Made by a program: the position numbers and the translations under genes. The notes beneath the pieces are model-generated. The model was not told where the DNA came from and made no database searches. It worked only from the letters and a program-made list of their open reading frames with translations. A stretch of DNA of 64,000 bases, taken from Prosapia bicincta (lineage: Eukaryota; Arthropoda; Insecta; Hemiptera; Cercopidae). The stretch is taken from contig JBAIZL010000001.1 of the NCBI GenBank assembly GCA_036971475.1, positions 111,589,850 through 111,653,849 on the forward strand, read 5' to 3'. This document shows positions 1-13,663 of this stretch, piece by piece (positions within the stretch are counted from its first letter, which is position 1; each line of letters begins with the position of its first letter).

Positions 1-151
1 ATTTTCGTGTTTTCGGATTGAAGGAAAACGTAAGTAAACAAAAGAAATGTGATTGTAATTATGAAGTAGGTGTTTTATAAGTATGCAGTATAGCTAAAGT
101 AATTGTTAACATTTTTGATTTGTAACGAAACTCTGCCCTTTCTATACAGAA

Positions 152-225
152 CCAGTGTCAGTATTCGCGGTTTCACTATTCGCTTTCTGGGAACGTAACC
201 CCCGCGAATAACGAGGGCTTGATTT
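152..225 (-). mobile_element. Tigger/pogo-type DNA transposon terminal fragment
   Basis: Read on the minus strand, this stretch begins with a CCCTCGTTATTCGCGGGGG-type end, followed by GTTACGTTCC and then GCGAATAGTGAAACCGCGAA. That order of CG-rich blocks is the layout of Tigger/pogo-superfamily terminal inverted repeats as I recall them. It also stands out as CpG-rich against AT-rich surroundings. The outer end points right, so any internal part would lie toward or beyond the left window edge. No transposase is visible. The assignment rests on motif memory, not on an alignment. Confidence 0.55.
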
Positions 226-2411
226 ACTTTATACCTAGATGAAGTGATCAAAACAAATGTTATGAAATAATTATAAACATTATTTCAACATTTATCTAAA
301 TATTTTTACATAATTTATCAGTTTCTTTGCTCCTTTACGTAATATAACATTTTCCTGAGGAATATTACTAATAAAAAAATAACACGGAGTAAATATTTAC
401 CCATATTATTTATTAGTTTTATAAATTGTTTCTATTTAATGGTTTCTAGGTAAATACAATACATTATTCCTGAGTAGCCAAATCCAACAACGCCTAACCA
501 ATCGGTCAACTAGAAAATAAATGGAGAAAATATATTTCTCTTCCATGTTTCCGCAATATTTGAACTTATTCAAGTGGTTCTTAAAATAAATCACGTTCTA
601 TACACATTCAACCACCTAAATCGATTCTGAACAGCAATTGGAACAATTTAAGCGCTAAACGAGGGCTTTCTCTTGGCACTCCTAAACTATCTCGACGATT
701 TTGTGTTATATATAAAACGATTTTTAACAAGAACTTGTTTATAAATAATATTTGTATTTCAGTTCGGAGGAATCTTTGAATTCGCAATGATCATGTGTTT
801 AGGATTTAGGATCTATTATGCCTGACATCCGTCTCACGGGTCATAAAGTTTAGGGGGGGGGGTGGAGGCTGATAATTTATAATCGGGAATATTTAATCCT
901 GCTGTTGGCCTTGAGATGTCGTCATAAGCTATTCGGAAGGTCAAGGGCTACGTTGATTCAGTATAAATAGATTCCTGCATACATGATAAGGTTTGTCAAA
1001 ACACTCATTTAAAAAAAGACTGTCTGTATTTGATAAATTACCTTCGGTATGGAATAACAATGAATCCTAAAATATGTGTAGGCATATCGGATGCAAAAGA
1101 TGTTAGTATATAGAACATTATGTAAATGAACAACTTAAAAGATGTCTTTAGAAGTGGTAGTACAAGATAGAATGGGATTTAGTAAGTGCATGGCTAGTTA
1201 TGCACAACTATACATATTCGTAACAAATTATTTTTCACATATACTTCTGGATAGCCAATATTTTAAAAATCTGTAATCCAATATCTCGCAGTCCATAAAC
1301 CATTAATAATTTTCTATCCGTCAGAATGTGTTTTCATTGTAATATATTGTACCACTGTGCATTTGATATTGTATGTGGCATTATTACAGTTGTAATACTT
1401 GCTCTGGTATGTTAATTTCTTACTAATAAATCATTACCAAAATGTAAACAAACGGTGTAAATATGAGGGGAAAACAAATAACTTGATTCGCTTACACACA
1501 TATAAAAAATATTTTTGCAACTTATTTTACACTTTTAAATAACTCAACAATTATACAGGGATCATAGGGGCAAGGGTTCAGAAAAACTCTGAGAAGATCA
1601 GCGTTTCATAATATTTACAACAGGAAAATTTCAACATGAAATATTAGTAAAAGGTATCTCAAAAGCACCAAAAAGAGATACTTTATTAAGTTCAGCAGGT
1701 GCCAAATTTCATTGTCAGGACATAATTCTTTTTTTGCTGTTAGGCTTGGAAACTAACGTCTTACCAAATGCTTTATATTACAGAATGTTTAGGTTTTAGA
1801 ATAAAAAAGCTTCACCCATCTCGTTCCCTGAGAATCATGGTAACACAATTCCTCAACCTAATATTTAATAACAAAATCGACCATTACAAACAAAGTTATT
1901 TTTAGCAGAAGCAGTATGTAATTTGCACAAATATTTTGAACATCAATGCATTCAAAGACATTTCGTTGCGTAGTTATAGGTCACAAATAAATAAATTATA
2001 CAATAAAACTAATCGCTACATTTTCAGTATTTCTTTGCGATATGTTTTATTCCATCTGTAAGATGGTGCATTAATGTAAATGCAGTGCAGTGTGATGCTA
2101 TATAATTCACATGTCAGAAGAGAAAGTAAACTAGCAGCTCACTAAATATAAGTTAAAAGATTGCACAACTGCAAGTAAATACAATGAAACAACGTAATTA
2201 AAATAGAAAAATATCTTTAAAATTTGTTTTAAACTGATTTAACAATACTGTTTATTATTCTTTTCACAGTATATTTTTTTTATATTTAAAAGTATGAAAA
2301 GTAAAACTGTAATCTCTTAAAATTAAAACGAATAAAAGATATTAATTTGCAGCAATATAATTTTAAAAACCTTACAATAAATATTACAAAATAACTTTAA
2401 TATCATACATG
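226..2411. other. Non-coding AT-rich stretch
   Basis: I see no gene, long open frame or structured RNA here. There is one G9-10 run near 853. Nothing else resembles a known element. Confidence 0.5.
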
Positions 2412-2438
2412 TTTCGGCAGTTAAGCTGTCATCATCAG
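2412..2438 (-). ncRNA. Hammerhead-like core in a possible PLE tail
   Basis: On the minus strand CTGATGA (2438-2432) is followed by T, then a short hairpin (GACAG / CTGCC with a CTTAA loop) and GAAA (2415-2412). This is the order of the conserved hammerhead core: CUGANGA, helix II, GAAA. Hammerhead motifs are known from Penelope-like retroelements, and the same arrangement recurs in clear PLE debris elsewhere in this window. An extra T sits before helix II, and no convincing helix III or cleavage strand was identified, so activity is not claimed. Confidence 0.35.
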
Positions 2439-5400
2439 TGAATGATTTACCTGAGTTCATAGGATTTAACAACATTTATGTATAATAAATAGAAAGATAA
2501 AGAGAAAATGAAAGTAATCGCCTATCTTGAAGGGTCCGTATTAACGATTGTAACGAGAACCCCTAAATGCAATAAGTTGTAGATGCACTTCATTCAAGTG
2601 AAAGTGCCTAAATGAAACAACATCTACGACACTCTGCGTACAGGTTTCGCAAGTAGACCCAGACATCCAAGCCCTTCTCCTTACGGAGTAGATATGACCC
2701 TACACACAAGTACATAGAAGACCTTTCTACAGACTAATAGACTCATCCCCTAATATTTAAGGAATAAGCCATGTTAAAAAATTCCATATTTACAAAAAAA
2801 CATCAAAAACGAATATTCACCTCTGTCAATATTTGAACATATTCCGTTACTTTGCGCTCCAGAAATGGGAAAAAAGGAATTTCTTTACAGCGAGTATCAA
2901 GTGTAAATATTTCACAAAATATCAGGTCTTATATGGAAAATAAATACACCATTACATATTAATGCTATGTAAGGAATGATTTGCCTATATTTGTTTAATA
3001 TTTTCACAAAAATTAGTAGTCTATATTATACATATCTTTTATGTATATCTATATCTACAATTATTTAAATAAGTCTTTTAGTTCTGATATTCTATTTAAG
3101 GTATATTGTAATTATAAAAAATTTTTTACGGTAGTATATATCTATCTTGAATAATCTATTATAACTAAAAATATACGTTACGGCGTTTTCTAAAACTATC
3201 ATATGAATAAAACCAAATATTTACTTCAACACATTCTTTATTAAAATTTGAATTTTTTTATAAAAGTCAAGTTAAACGTACAAAAACTCCTGCTCAAGAA
3301 AAACAATAATTTTTTCAAAGTGAGGCATTGTCCGATTAGAAACGTTTTATACCTCTTCTAATGAAGGTAATTATTATAATAATAATGAATAATGGGTGCT
3401 TAAATTAGTTCTGCATTTCTTTTTAAAAAGAGACGTGTTTACTTGAAGTGCATGTATACAAGGTGTAAGTACATACTCATTTACCAGGATTAATTTTTAA
3501 ACTCATTCATGTTTGATTGTTTTATGACTTTACTGCAAACGTCGCCATTTTCAAGCCACTTTTTCTGAATCTTATCACCTATAATCTTCATTAATAGTTG
3601 TCTACTTTCACACGATTATAGAATTCGTGCTACTTAGGTCCTGAGAAGCTGGAAGGCATTCCCTTGATGACTTCTGCATTGAAATTTTTACGAAGTTGTA
3701 TTTGGTAAAAATAAGTGTTTAAAGTATTTGGAAAAGTGTTTAAAGACCGTTTAGTAGAAGTGTGTCAAGAGTGTTTTGACTTATAAAGAAGGAAATAATA
3801 TTGCATGAGTTTTTTGTTATCTTTTATAGTATAACAAAATATGTTTAAATATTTTATTATTTATAACATTAAATATTTTACTGATATTGGCCTGAAAACT
3901 AGTTGGGGTAAACAATTACCCCGCGCGAGCTCTGGTGTAACGAGTATTATCGCGAGTCTTCTAGGGTGAATTATTTTATGACTTACATATACTTTAGGAA
4001 GAATCACCTTCCCAGAAGTTGGCACTACTGTTTAAGTATTACTTTCATACAAGTTTGTCACAAAGTCATAAGGTTTGACATCGTAATTAGAACTGAATAA
4101 GTGCGAAGTAAAGTAAGGAAACCAGGGAATGCAGGAAACAATTTATACCGTAAGAAAGAAGTCATGTGTGTCTACGTTTTATTGTAAAAAAAGTGATAAA
4201 CTGCTGTGATGACGTAGGAATTTATTTCCCAAATTACTTTTATAAATAGAAAGTTACTGATTCAATTCCTACTATTGGTTTACACTGTCGCTATATATAT
4301 TTATTTAAATAGGCCTGTCTTACTTCATATTGAGTTAAAAATCAACTATTGGGATTTAAACGTTTTAAAACAACTTTCGATGCCATATTTAGTTATAAAA
4401 CATGTGTTATAAAAATTGTAAAGCTTGTTATTACAATATTTCTTTTAATTATTTCTGTTAATTCAACCATAACTGTCAATTTGTATATCATCTCCTAACA
4501 TGTTAGTGTATGTATAACTTTTATTATTTTGAAAAAAACTGTTATCCTATTCCACTTTCTAACATATCTATAATGTCCTAGCAAAAGCTTCCCCAATATT
4601 CTTCACTTACATAAGTTGGATTTTGGGGAAATAAACCTATGTGAGCGTTAGGAAAATGTATCCCTATGTTCACACCGTATCTTACCTTCATAAGGGGTTT
4701 AACATTTGCTCTAAATATACGTATTCAGGATCCTAAAAATGTAAGAATATCTGGTACTACCCAAAAATATTTATATAACTTACTTAAAGGATGTCCAATC
4801 ATTCTTCTCTATAGAAGTCATCGAATTCTAAAAACTATTGTTTTTTATCAGTTTTTCAAAGAGTGTGTTATTAAAACTTCCCCCAACATCTTCCCACTTG
4901 ATATCTTTGAATAATTATAAGGTATGGTATTTACAACTTCTTTTGAAACGCTTTGCCGAAATGCTTCTGTAAACCTAATTCAATTTACAGAGGGATATTA
5001 GCACTTTTCCCTATAAGTTAGTAAAAATAGTTTTTTAAAACTTTGTAAAGGAGGTCTATTAGTTGTCATCCAGTACTCTGCCAGCCCACTCACGGATAAA
5101 ACATCTTTGTAAAACATTTTTTTGTAACTGCATTGTTTTCCGAGTAACGGTAAAAGCACTTTTGAAGCAGCGCATACATAATGACAGAATGTTTTCATAA
5201 TGAACATACACCAGAACTTGTTTAGATTAGTTGTAAAATTCATTAGGATGAACTGAATGTGCTTCTGACGAATAGTCTTTAATAATTAATTGTCGATTGT
5301 ACAATAAGACTTCTTCTAGACAGGTCTATAAACTACATGTAGCACTGGTTATAAGGAACCAAAAATCATTCTATAAGGAACCATAGTATAATTCTCCAAT

Positions 5401-6445
5401 GGTACTACCGTAAACAATTTAGACTTTCTCTTCAAAATAATTCAGAAGAACTTCCTTCACATTCTAATGTTAGATCATTGAGCTCACAGGGCTTGAAAAG
5501 TTGAGGTGCTGATCCGTCCTTATTCGGGCAAGGCACTATGCAATTCACGTTAAAGTTATTGTCATGATTAAAATCTGATACTCTCTCTCTTCATGAACCC
5601 ATATTACCTAAAGCAAGTTGTAAAACTTAAATCCATCAAGCAGGTTGTATGGAAACTAAAAGTAATGGGTGAGAGAGGGCTCTATATGTGCCTTATAAAT
5701 TGAAATTCATTTTTTTAAAATCACAAAACCATCAAAACACTAAAAACTACTGCAGAGTCGTTTTATTTAAAACTATTTACTTTCATTTCAAATTTTAGGT
5801 AGAATACATAAAATATATATTTTACGTTTAAAATTTATAAATGTATTGAACATAATTCAACGATTGAACTCGCGTAAAGTTTTCATATGAAAATGTAACA
5901 CTTTACCAATATTAGATTTCCCTAATACATATGACGTGGTAATAAATCAACGGTTTAAACTGTTTTTTACTTACCTTTAATAAAAACAATTTTAAGCCTA
6001 ATTTATTTTAACAGTTACAGTTACTTGATTAGAATGTAGAGTTATTCGTACTTTAAAATATATTAAAAAATAAACGTGGTCGGTAAGGTTAATTTAAAAA
6101 ACAATTTATAGGCTCATTAAATGAATTTTATGTTTGAATTTCCAGCTAGAGATCTATTCACAAGTTGAGTCCCCATCCCAATTTAATGTTGATGGACAAA
6201 TTTATTTTTCATGCAGCCAATTAGAACAGCGTAGGACGTAACTGCTACTCACTCATCCGCATGGATAACTCATCCTTTTACCCTTGTTAATTTTATTCCT
6301 CCTAGTAACCTCAGTCAATTATGTGTAGTACCTTGGTAACATTTTATTTACATGAAATGATGTTTTAATAATGTTAACACAGATTCTGTTACAATAATAA
6401 TATTTGTATTACAAATAATATTTGTATCACAGTTATAATATAATA

Positions 6446-6451
<6 letters not shown>
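2439..6451. other. Non-coding AT-rich stretch
   Basis: No recognisable gene. A short open frame at 4666-4914 (82 codons) and one at 4998-5243 on the minus strand match no family I know and are at the length expected by chance. A ~40-bp segment near 4258-4297 resembles one near 61,147-61,192. Confidence 0.45.
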
Positions 6452-6507
<56 letters not shown>

Positions 6508-6557
6508 CTGTGTGTGTGTGTGTGTGTATGTATGTGTGTGTGTGTGTGTGTGTGTGT
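6452..6557. repeat. (TA)n-(TG)n compound microsatellite
   Basis: About 45 bp of TA repeats passes directly into about 60 bp of TG repeats with a few TC and TA interruptions. Apparent small open frames here are low-complexity artefacts. Confidence 0.95.
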
Positions 6558-6816
6558 TTATACGTATTCATTCCCGGATGGAATATATGATGAATTCTGT
6601 GTACATCCGTTCATTTTGCATTGCATACATTCCCAGTTCCGCGATGTTTCGCTAGAATCTCATTTAGCATTCACGAATTGAACCGAACATCAGTTGAAAT
6701 TCACACTTCGCACATTGTTGGGTTCACCTCGTCAATGATAGATGAGATTCTAACAAAACTTAAGAACTGCGATTTTATGCACTGCAAAATGAACGAATGC
6801 ACTCCGGATAACACCT

Positions 6817-6885
6817 ATCATCATCATCATCATCATCATCGTCTTCATCATCATCATCATCATCATATATATATATCATATAAAT

Positions 6886-6924
<39 letters not shown>

Positions 6925-6944
6925 TATATACATCATAAATCATA

Positions 6945-6982
<38 letters not shown>

Positions 6983-7004
6983 TATATATATATATATATA
7001 TATA
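6817..7004. repeat. (ATC)n and (TA)n compound microsatellite
   Basis: An ATC trinucleotide run (6817-6866, one interruption) grades into TA runs punctuated by CATCAT and CATACATCAT units up to about 7004. The punctuation suggests the TA tract expanded from inside the ATC tract. Confidence 0.95.
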
Positions 7005-8468
7005 CAGATAATAATCTTTGCAATAAATATGTTACGAATTTAAATTCGGACTTATAACATACTTATGACTACTTATGACAATGTTCTTGTACTTAATGCA
7101 CATGATTATATTAATTATTTGTTTTAAGGAAATAATATTGTCACGAATTTCCTTAATATATCAATGTTGCAGATTTATCAGTTTTATTAATAATAAATCT
7201 AGTTTTATTAAATAAAAATCTATTTTAAGTCAAACAGACACTGTTTTTTAAAATCTACTTTTTTTCGTCAAAACCAGTTCTAAAAATGAAAAAGTGAAAC
7301 TCCAAGCAGAAAATATTGTTCTCGTCTATATTCGGTTTGATTTATAATTCAGACTAATCTAATCATTTTTTTTGATTTGTCACATTCGATCTTCCTAATT
7401 TTAATAAAACACCAGCAACTTTCGCTAAAATTATAAAACAAGTTAAATACAATTTTAAAGTTGGTCCAGATTTGACGGTACTTTTACCATTAGAATTTAA
7501 TTCCACTAAAACAAACTACAACATTAAACTCTTGCAACTGCTGAAAACTCCATTGACGTAATTTTAATTATGGAATTTAGGCTAACGTTATAGGAACAAC
7601 ACATTTATCGTGTTAAAAACAGTTATCTCTGCTTCACAAATACTTACTGATACTTTTACAACGTTAACTGAGTCCTACATTTGTATTTCAAAGGTCAGTG
7701 GGCAATGAGCAGCAAGCCTAAATACTCACTAGCTTCAGATTAAAATCTATTGTCATATTAACAAAAGAGCTTTACATTTCTGGCACTAACGGCATAATGG
7801 AGGCCGTTATGATTTTATTGGTTTCACTCAAAGTACACTTTAAGCACTGTGACCCTAGTTGAATTAATCTCTCACATACATCTCTCAATTTAGTGCTTAT
7901 TTTAAAACTTTAGATATATCGTTAATTATGGATCGCACATTGTGAACATTGATAATTTTCCAAAAATCCGCGCTCGCACAATCGCGCTCTTGTTTCAGAT
8001 TTTTTTTATATAAGGGGAATTCGTTTTCTTTCTCTTTACGCTTGCGTCTTTAAAATGTCAAGACAAAGCCCTTATTTTCATGCCCAAGTGGTTCAATGTG
8101 GCGTTTAGAATCGATTTTGGCAGCAGACACTGTTAGGAATAAAACGATCACATTGTGATTTATTCTAACGACCAATTAAATGCAACGTACGAAGTTATTG
8201 GAACAAACGGTTTTCGCGCATTGAAGTGGCGTACGGTGTTCCTATCTAGCTAATTGTATTTACTTTGAAATAAGTTTGTATATTGATGGCATCAAGTAAG
8301 AATGAACTTCTATACAATTCAAAGCGTTAAACTGTTTATAAAACTACTAAATAGTCTTCTTTACTTACACTAAGTCCTGTGAAAATATTATGTTATATTA
8401 AAATACTTTTTTACAGAAAGAAGTAATTACAATTTTTTTAAACTAGTGACAGTAATTTCAAAAAAAAA
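7005..8468. other. Non-coding stretch
   Basis: No gene, RNA gene or transposon end recognised. Base composition is like the rest of the flank. Confidence 0.45.
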
Positions 8469-8474
8469 TATGTA

Positions 8475-8530
<56 letters not shown>
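8469..8530. repeat. (TA)n microsatellite
   Basis: Near-perfect TA dinucleotides with two G interruptions at the left end. Confidence 0.95.
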
Positions 8531-8532
<2 letters not shown>

Positions 8533-9184
8533 ATAGGTTTTTTATTTTAGTTATTTAATTTAATTTATTTTTAAAGCCAGTATTCTGATATTTAATTCTA
8601 TATTCTATGGTGGGGATCACATTGTATTACTCTGTATTGGATTGGTAATCTACTGGTAGATTTAGATGGATTCCGTGCTGTATATAACTCTCGATTAAAG
8701 ACATGTTCAGTCCCAGTGGGTGATCCTTGCCGTGTGTTCACTTAATAGAAATAAAGGTGCGGCTTGCAATTAAACGAATTGTGTAGTGTTTACTGAGTAG
8801 CTTAAAACAAGTAACGTTAACAAAACTTTATGAAAATCAATTTCTACTCAGGTCGACAATAATAAAGTTTGTTTTAGTTATTATTTATTATGTAAATAAA
8901 ATTAAAATAAATAAAGTGACTTAACCTTAGCGTTAAATGTGTGCTCTATCACGTAGCATAAAATCGCCTTTTCTATGAAATCATATGTTATCACTTATTT
9001 TACGCCATGAAGGACGAGATACCTATATTGCATACTCTGCCCCATTGGTGAATACAGTTTTTCTCAAATACGAATCTAAAACTAATAAATAACTGGTTAA
9101 TATTGTAAAAAACTATATAAACACCAAGTGTCAATCACTAAAATTTAAAAATCGTATTTGAGCTTGAGTGGATGAATAAAAAGT

Positions 9185-9186
<2 letters not shown>
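8531..9186. other. Non-coding stretch
   Basis: No gene recognised. A TATATAA-like box near 8681 and AATAAA near 8750 are spaced as in an LTR, but no paired termini, PBS or second copy were found, so no element is called. Confidence 0.4.
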
Positions 9187-9543
<357 letters not shown>

Positions 9544-9601
<58 letters not shown>

Positions 9602-9606
9602 CATAT
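9544..9606. repeat. (TA)n microsatellite
   Basis: TA repeats separating two PLE tail copies; ends in TATGTATATACATATATT. Confidence 0.95.
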
Positions 9607-9894
9607 ATTAAATTAAAAATATTTCAAAAAAATAGTATCATCATCTTCAGGAAAATAATTATCTAATAAACCATTTTTACAAAATTAAATCATATGTACT
9701 ACATATAGTAGGTAGTACATATGATTTAATTTTGTAAAAATGTTTTATTAGATAATTATTTTCCTGAAGATTCTGATACTATTTTATCGGCGAAAAGCTT
9801 TAAATAAATATATTCATTAACAGTATTCTTGTTTTTGAAATATTTTTAATTTATTAACTATATTACAAGAAAACATATCACAATATTTAATACA

Positions 9895-9897
<3 letters not shown>
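9607..9897 (+). mobile_element. Penelope-like element tails in head-to-head palindrome
   Basis: Arms at 9631-9702 and 9712-9783 (72 bp each) are near-perfect reverse complements around a 9-base loop. The right arm continues as a PLE tail on the plus strand: CTGAAGA, TTTATCGGC, GAAAAGCTTT, then AACATATCAC near 9876. The left arm has only the start of the tail followed by a short TTTCAAAAA block, so it looks internally deleted. (TA)n tracts flank both ends. Known PLE biology includes inverted or tandem partial copies; that this palindrome arose that way is an inference. Confidence 0.65.
9764..9795 (+). ncRNA. Hammerhead-like core in PLE tail
   Basis: CTGAAGA (9764-9770; position 7 of the CUGANGA box is variable) and GAAA (9792-9795) bracket a possible helix II that ends in TCGGC. 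An extra T follows the first box, as in the other copies. Helix III and the cleavage strand are not evident. Confidence 0.3.
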
Positions 9898-9945
<48 letters not shown>

Positions 9946-10080
9946 TATATATAAATAGAGAGAGAGAGAGAGAGAGAGTAGGAGAGAGAGAGAAAGAGAA
10001 GAACAGTGTGAGAAAGGTGGATAGAGAGAGAGGGGGAAAGTGACAGTCAGATTGACACAGTAAGAGAGAGTGAAATAATA
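9898..10080. repeat. (TA)n followed by (GA)n-rich tract
   Basis: TA repeats to about 9956, then GA repeats and a diffuse purine-rich GA tract with interruptions. Confidence 0.9.
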
Positions 10081-10248
10081 GAAGGAATTGAAAGAATACG
10101 TGAGATACTCGATGTAATATATGTTACTTTTTAATTTAACATTATTCTTTCAAAATAAGTATTATTCATTAAGAGACAAAACGTCTGGCTTTTAAATTAA
10201 TTCGATAAATTACCATTTATCAAATATTGATACATGATTTCAAAATGT

Positions 10249-10261
10249 AATAAATAAATAA

Positions 10262-10296
<35 letters not shown>
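10249..10296. repeat. (AATA)n-(TA)n microsatellite
   Basis: A few AATA units lead into TA repeats. Confidence 0.9.
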
Positions 10297-10299
<3 letters not shown>

Positions 10300-10372
10300 T
10301 GCAACGAATAAATTGTTTACTTACTTCAAGTAACAAGTGTTTAGGTCAAAGTCTAATGATAGATTCGTTTTA

Positions 10373-10432
<60 letters not shown>
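10373..10432. repeat. (CA)n-(TA)n microsatellite
   Basis: About 23 bp of CA repeats followed directly by about 37 bp of TA repeats. Confidence 0.95.
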
Positions 10433-10436
<4 letters not shown>

Positions 10437-10950
10437 ATATAACTTGGCCTAGAATTGACTAAATGATTATTAAATTTTGTTGAATACGTACACAATTTAA
10501 TTAATTAAATATTTTATATTATATATTAATATTTATATTTAGGTTGATTTTTAAAATTTAGTAGTATCAGTATGCGAAAGTTTTATTTTTATATGGTGAA
10601 CCCTTTTAGCCTTTTTCTTCAATTCTTTAAAAACTTTAAGTTCTAACTCATCAGTTACGATGGAGTTGTAAATGCAGTGCATAAACACTAAGTGCCGTAT
10701 TGTATGGAAGTCAGTGTAGTATACAAATTTAATAGTTATATAAACTGATTGTCTGAACAAACTATATAGTGATCAAATAAATTTAGAATATATTTTCTAT
10801 GACTGATTGAAACTAAATAAACTGAATTAAATACTCATTATCTTCTGATCGTGTGTTCTCATAGTGTCCTCTCGTTACTTTCTCCACTTAGGTTTGCTTG
10901 GCAAGGCTTCTTGATCACCGTCACTCTACTTTGCATTCGGTCTATGTTTC
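10433..10950. other. Non-coding stretch
   Basis: A 69-codon minus-strand frame (10,551-10,760) has no recognised motif. Nothing else is seen. Confidence 0.4.
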
Positions 10951-11429
10951 CTTCCTGCCTTCTGATGATTCCGGCAAAGCCTGAGAACAACAAACGGTGT
11001 TACTTTCTTAGTAACAATAAAACGTTTAAACAATAAGGCTATATATGTCCTTCCAACTCTTCTTTCGACCAAGCATTTGTTGAAAACCCATAATTACTAA
11101 ATTCTTCCTAGTTTTGCAATAGTTAATTCTTACTATGAGATATAACCCGAAACCAATTGTATAAAATTTCCATCCTTGAATTTCAGTTTACTTTTTTAAC
11201 TCCCATTGGAGTAGCTTCTCCTCATGTCTAGCAACTTTCTAGATTTCTTACAAGACCTTAACAATTTTGAGTTCTACACAAAGTACCTCCATTATATTGC
11301 ATACAAATATAGATAGATAGATAGTGAGATAGAGAAGAGTAAATGTATTTTGTATAGGAGCCTAGTCATAACTTATGGAATTTAGGTGTTACTCTTTAGT
11401 TCCATCATAACTTTATATCTATTGTTACA
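10951..11429 (+). repeat. Left arm of large inverted repeat
   Basis: This 479-bp segment is the reverse complement, with scattered substitutions and small indels, of 13,664-14,148. Matching blocks include CTTCCTGCC at the outer end, GGCAAAGCCTGAGAACAAC, GTTTAAACAATAA, a GATA tetranucleotide tract and TATCTATTGTTACA at the inner end. The outer end carries a hammerhead-like core (10,962-10,988), which suggests a PLE-type or fold-back element. No coding sequence is recognised in the arm. Confidence 0.85.
10962..10988 (+). ncRNA. Hammerhead-like core at inverted-repeat outer end
   Basis: CTGATGA (10,962-10,968), T, then a hairpin TCCGGC-AAA-GCCTGA, then GAAC where GAAA is expected. Five of six hairpin pairs match. 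The same core appears in reverse orientation in the right arm (14,137-14,111). The GAAC substitution argues against activity of this copy. Confidence 0.3.
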
Positions 11430-13663
11430 TAACATAAATAAATATATTGTGATATATGAAGGATCAACATCAAGATAAAACTAATTCATTTATTTTAGAA
11501 ATTCACTATAATTTTTATAAGTTAAATACTAGCTATAGGCATCAATATTTTATTAAAAAGTATGATATTCATTATTAATAATACCTAAGTTTACTAAATA
11601 GTTTTTTTAAAATAAAAACGTCATTTCTTATTAGACAAAGAAGCAGGTTATTCGACGACTATAATTGTGGGAAATATGTGATATAAAACGTTTTGCTAAA
11701 AACGTCCAAAGGAGCGAAACATTTGAAATAAATTTAATAATTAAACTAGCAATAGATTGAAATAATTTTGCTCTAGAAAACTGATGATAAATTACTAATA
11801 ATCATAACATTCTATCTTTGTTGACAAGGGATTACAAGTTGAAAATTTAAATTCCAATAATGCTATTCAGAAACGATTAAACACTCGTTTAATTTTATTA
11901 GTTACACATGTAGTTATTACGAAAAATTAATGTTAGCATCCATTACGAACAAATAATACTACACTAAAACACTTCAGTATATATTATTATGTTACCCTTG
12001 CCTATAGTAGCACATACATTCTCGATTATTGCGGACGGAGGATTCGGGAGATGTGTCCCATTGTCAACTCAGACCTTAACTGACCATTTGGTTATTTCAG
12101 GATAAGGTCAATGCGGGTTTGGTATATTATGGATATAAGGTGTATGTTTAAAGAGTACATGAGATTATAATGCCGAAAATCTTATGTCAGTTTTACTGTA
12201 AATGGGTGATAATTATGTGTGCTGGGTGAAGTTTTAAACAGTTTGTGTATTTTATACTGTTCAGTTATGTAGCATTGATTATTATTGTTTTATTCGTGAA
12301 GAATGTGTAGGTTAACACCCATTTACAGTATAACCCACAGACACTATTCGATATTACAACGACCAATACTCTCTAAAGTTACACATAGTATCCCTATCCT
12401 ACCTCACTCTAACATGAAACAACCAAGAGGTCGGTTACGATTGAGTTGACATGTGTCCCGTCTCCCCAAACGGTCGCCTACAATAATAAACGAAAGAACT
12501 ACTGTAGGGAAGTGTAACACACTAACTTTGGTTAAAATTACCAATAAAAGGAGGTTCAAGTGATTTTGTGAAAAACTAGCAGCTCAAGTAGATCAAACAA
12601 TAATAAATAGCATTATAAACCTTAATAATAATTAATATTCAGACATCTATATTATTAGCTTGCTAATTGTATCTGTGATTGAAGACAACTATTCGAAATA
12701 TGTATTCCGTTATCAACTCGTAGTTGCAGTTGCAGATATTATAAATAATATGATTTAATATTACTTCAATATTCCGAGAACGTACTAATTATTGTTACCT
12801 CTATAACTAATAACAACTCTGAGAATCTATACAGACTTAATAAGGAATGTGGAAAACGTTACTCGTCTACGTTACAATGTTAACGTTAGCCAAACGGGAT
12901 TTCATGTGAGTTCAAATACTCAGATCTTGCATGAGGACGTATCGCGGGCTGAGCATCTAAGGTAATAATTAACAACTTTGTGCACTGGTTGTTTAAAGCT
13001 GCTGAATATTGCTTGCAATAACAATAAAAGCAATATGACCCCACTTCAAAGTTTTAGATTGTTACATGTCTCGAACTTTGTCATTACGAAACGTAAATAT
13101 CGATATCGCTATTCGCATGTGCAAAGTTTGTGTTCATGGAGCTGTAAACAAATATACTAATGAAGTGATTCGACTGATTTCTCTAAGTTTGACTACATTG
13201 CCCCGTTATTCTTTAACAAAAAATTGATGTTTTTTAATAAAGGAAAGTTAAACAGTAAGTTAATGGGGAAATACAAAAAACATTTTGTGAAATACCAAAT
13301 AAAAAAGGGAAAATTGCTTTACAAAACGGATTGACTGATAAATCTGCAACATGTTATTGGGATTCAGTTTTAGAAATAAGAAAAAAGATGTAAAAAAAAT
13401 TTATATTCATTGCAATATACCTCCTATGTGAAAGTTTGGTTTTAAACTAGGAATTATTTAAAAGCTTCTTGCTAATCTATATTTACAAAGTCTTTTAATA
13501 AACATTTTTCTCTCACACAGAACTGAAGAATAATTTGTTTACAAGTCATTCAGAGAAAGGCAGTTGCTAATAATGTGCCAAATACGTAAAATGTGTGATT
13601 AACAAAAGTTAATTTCATATGAACTGTAGTTTTAAAAGTAAATGTTTGTCTCACAAAAGGTTG
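11430..13663. other. Spacer between inverted-repeat arms
   Basis: No gene recognised. A 14-bp inverted repeat (12,195-12,208 with 12,316-12,329) is separated by about 107 bp. A 60-codon frame at 12,978-13,160 has no known motif. Whether this spacer is part of the element or host DNA trapped between two insertions cannot be told from the sequence. Confidence 0.4.

Noticed and set aside
4666..4914. 82-codon open frame as a possible small gene
   Set aside because: No recognised domain, signal peptide or conserved neighbour; length is compatible with chance.
6389..6938. Open frames encoding Thr-His, Cys-Val and poly-His stretches
   Set aside because: These are translations of (TG)n, (TA)n and (ATC)n microsatellites.
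8640..8830. TATA-like box and AATAAA with LTR-like spacing
   Set aside because: No paired TG...CA boundary, target duplication, PBS/PPT or second copy was found.
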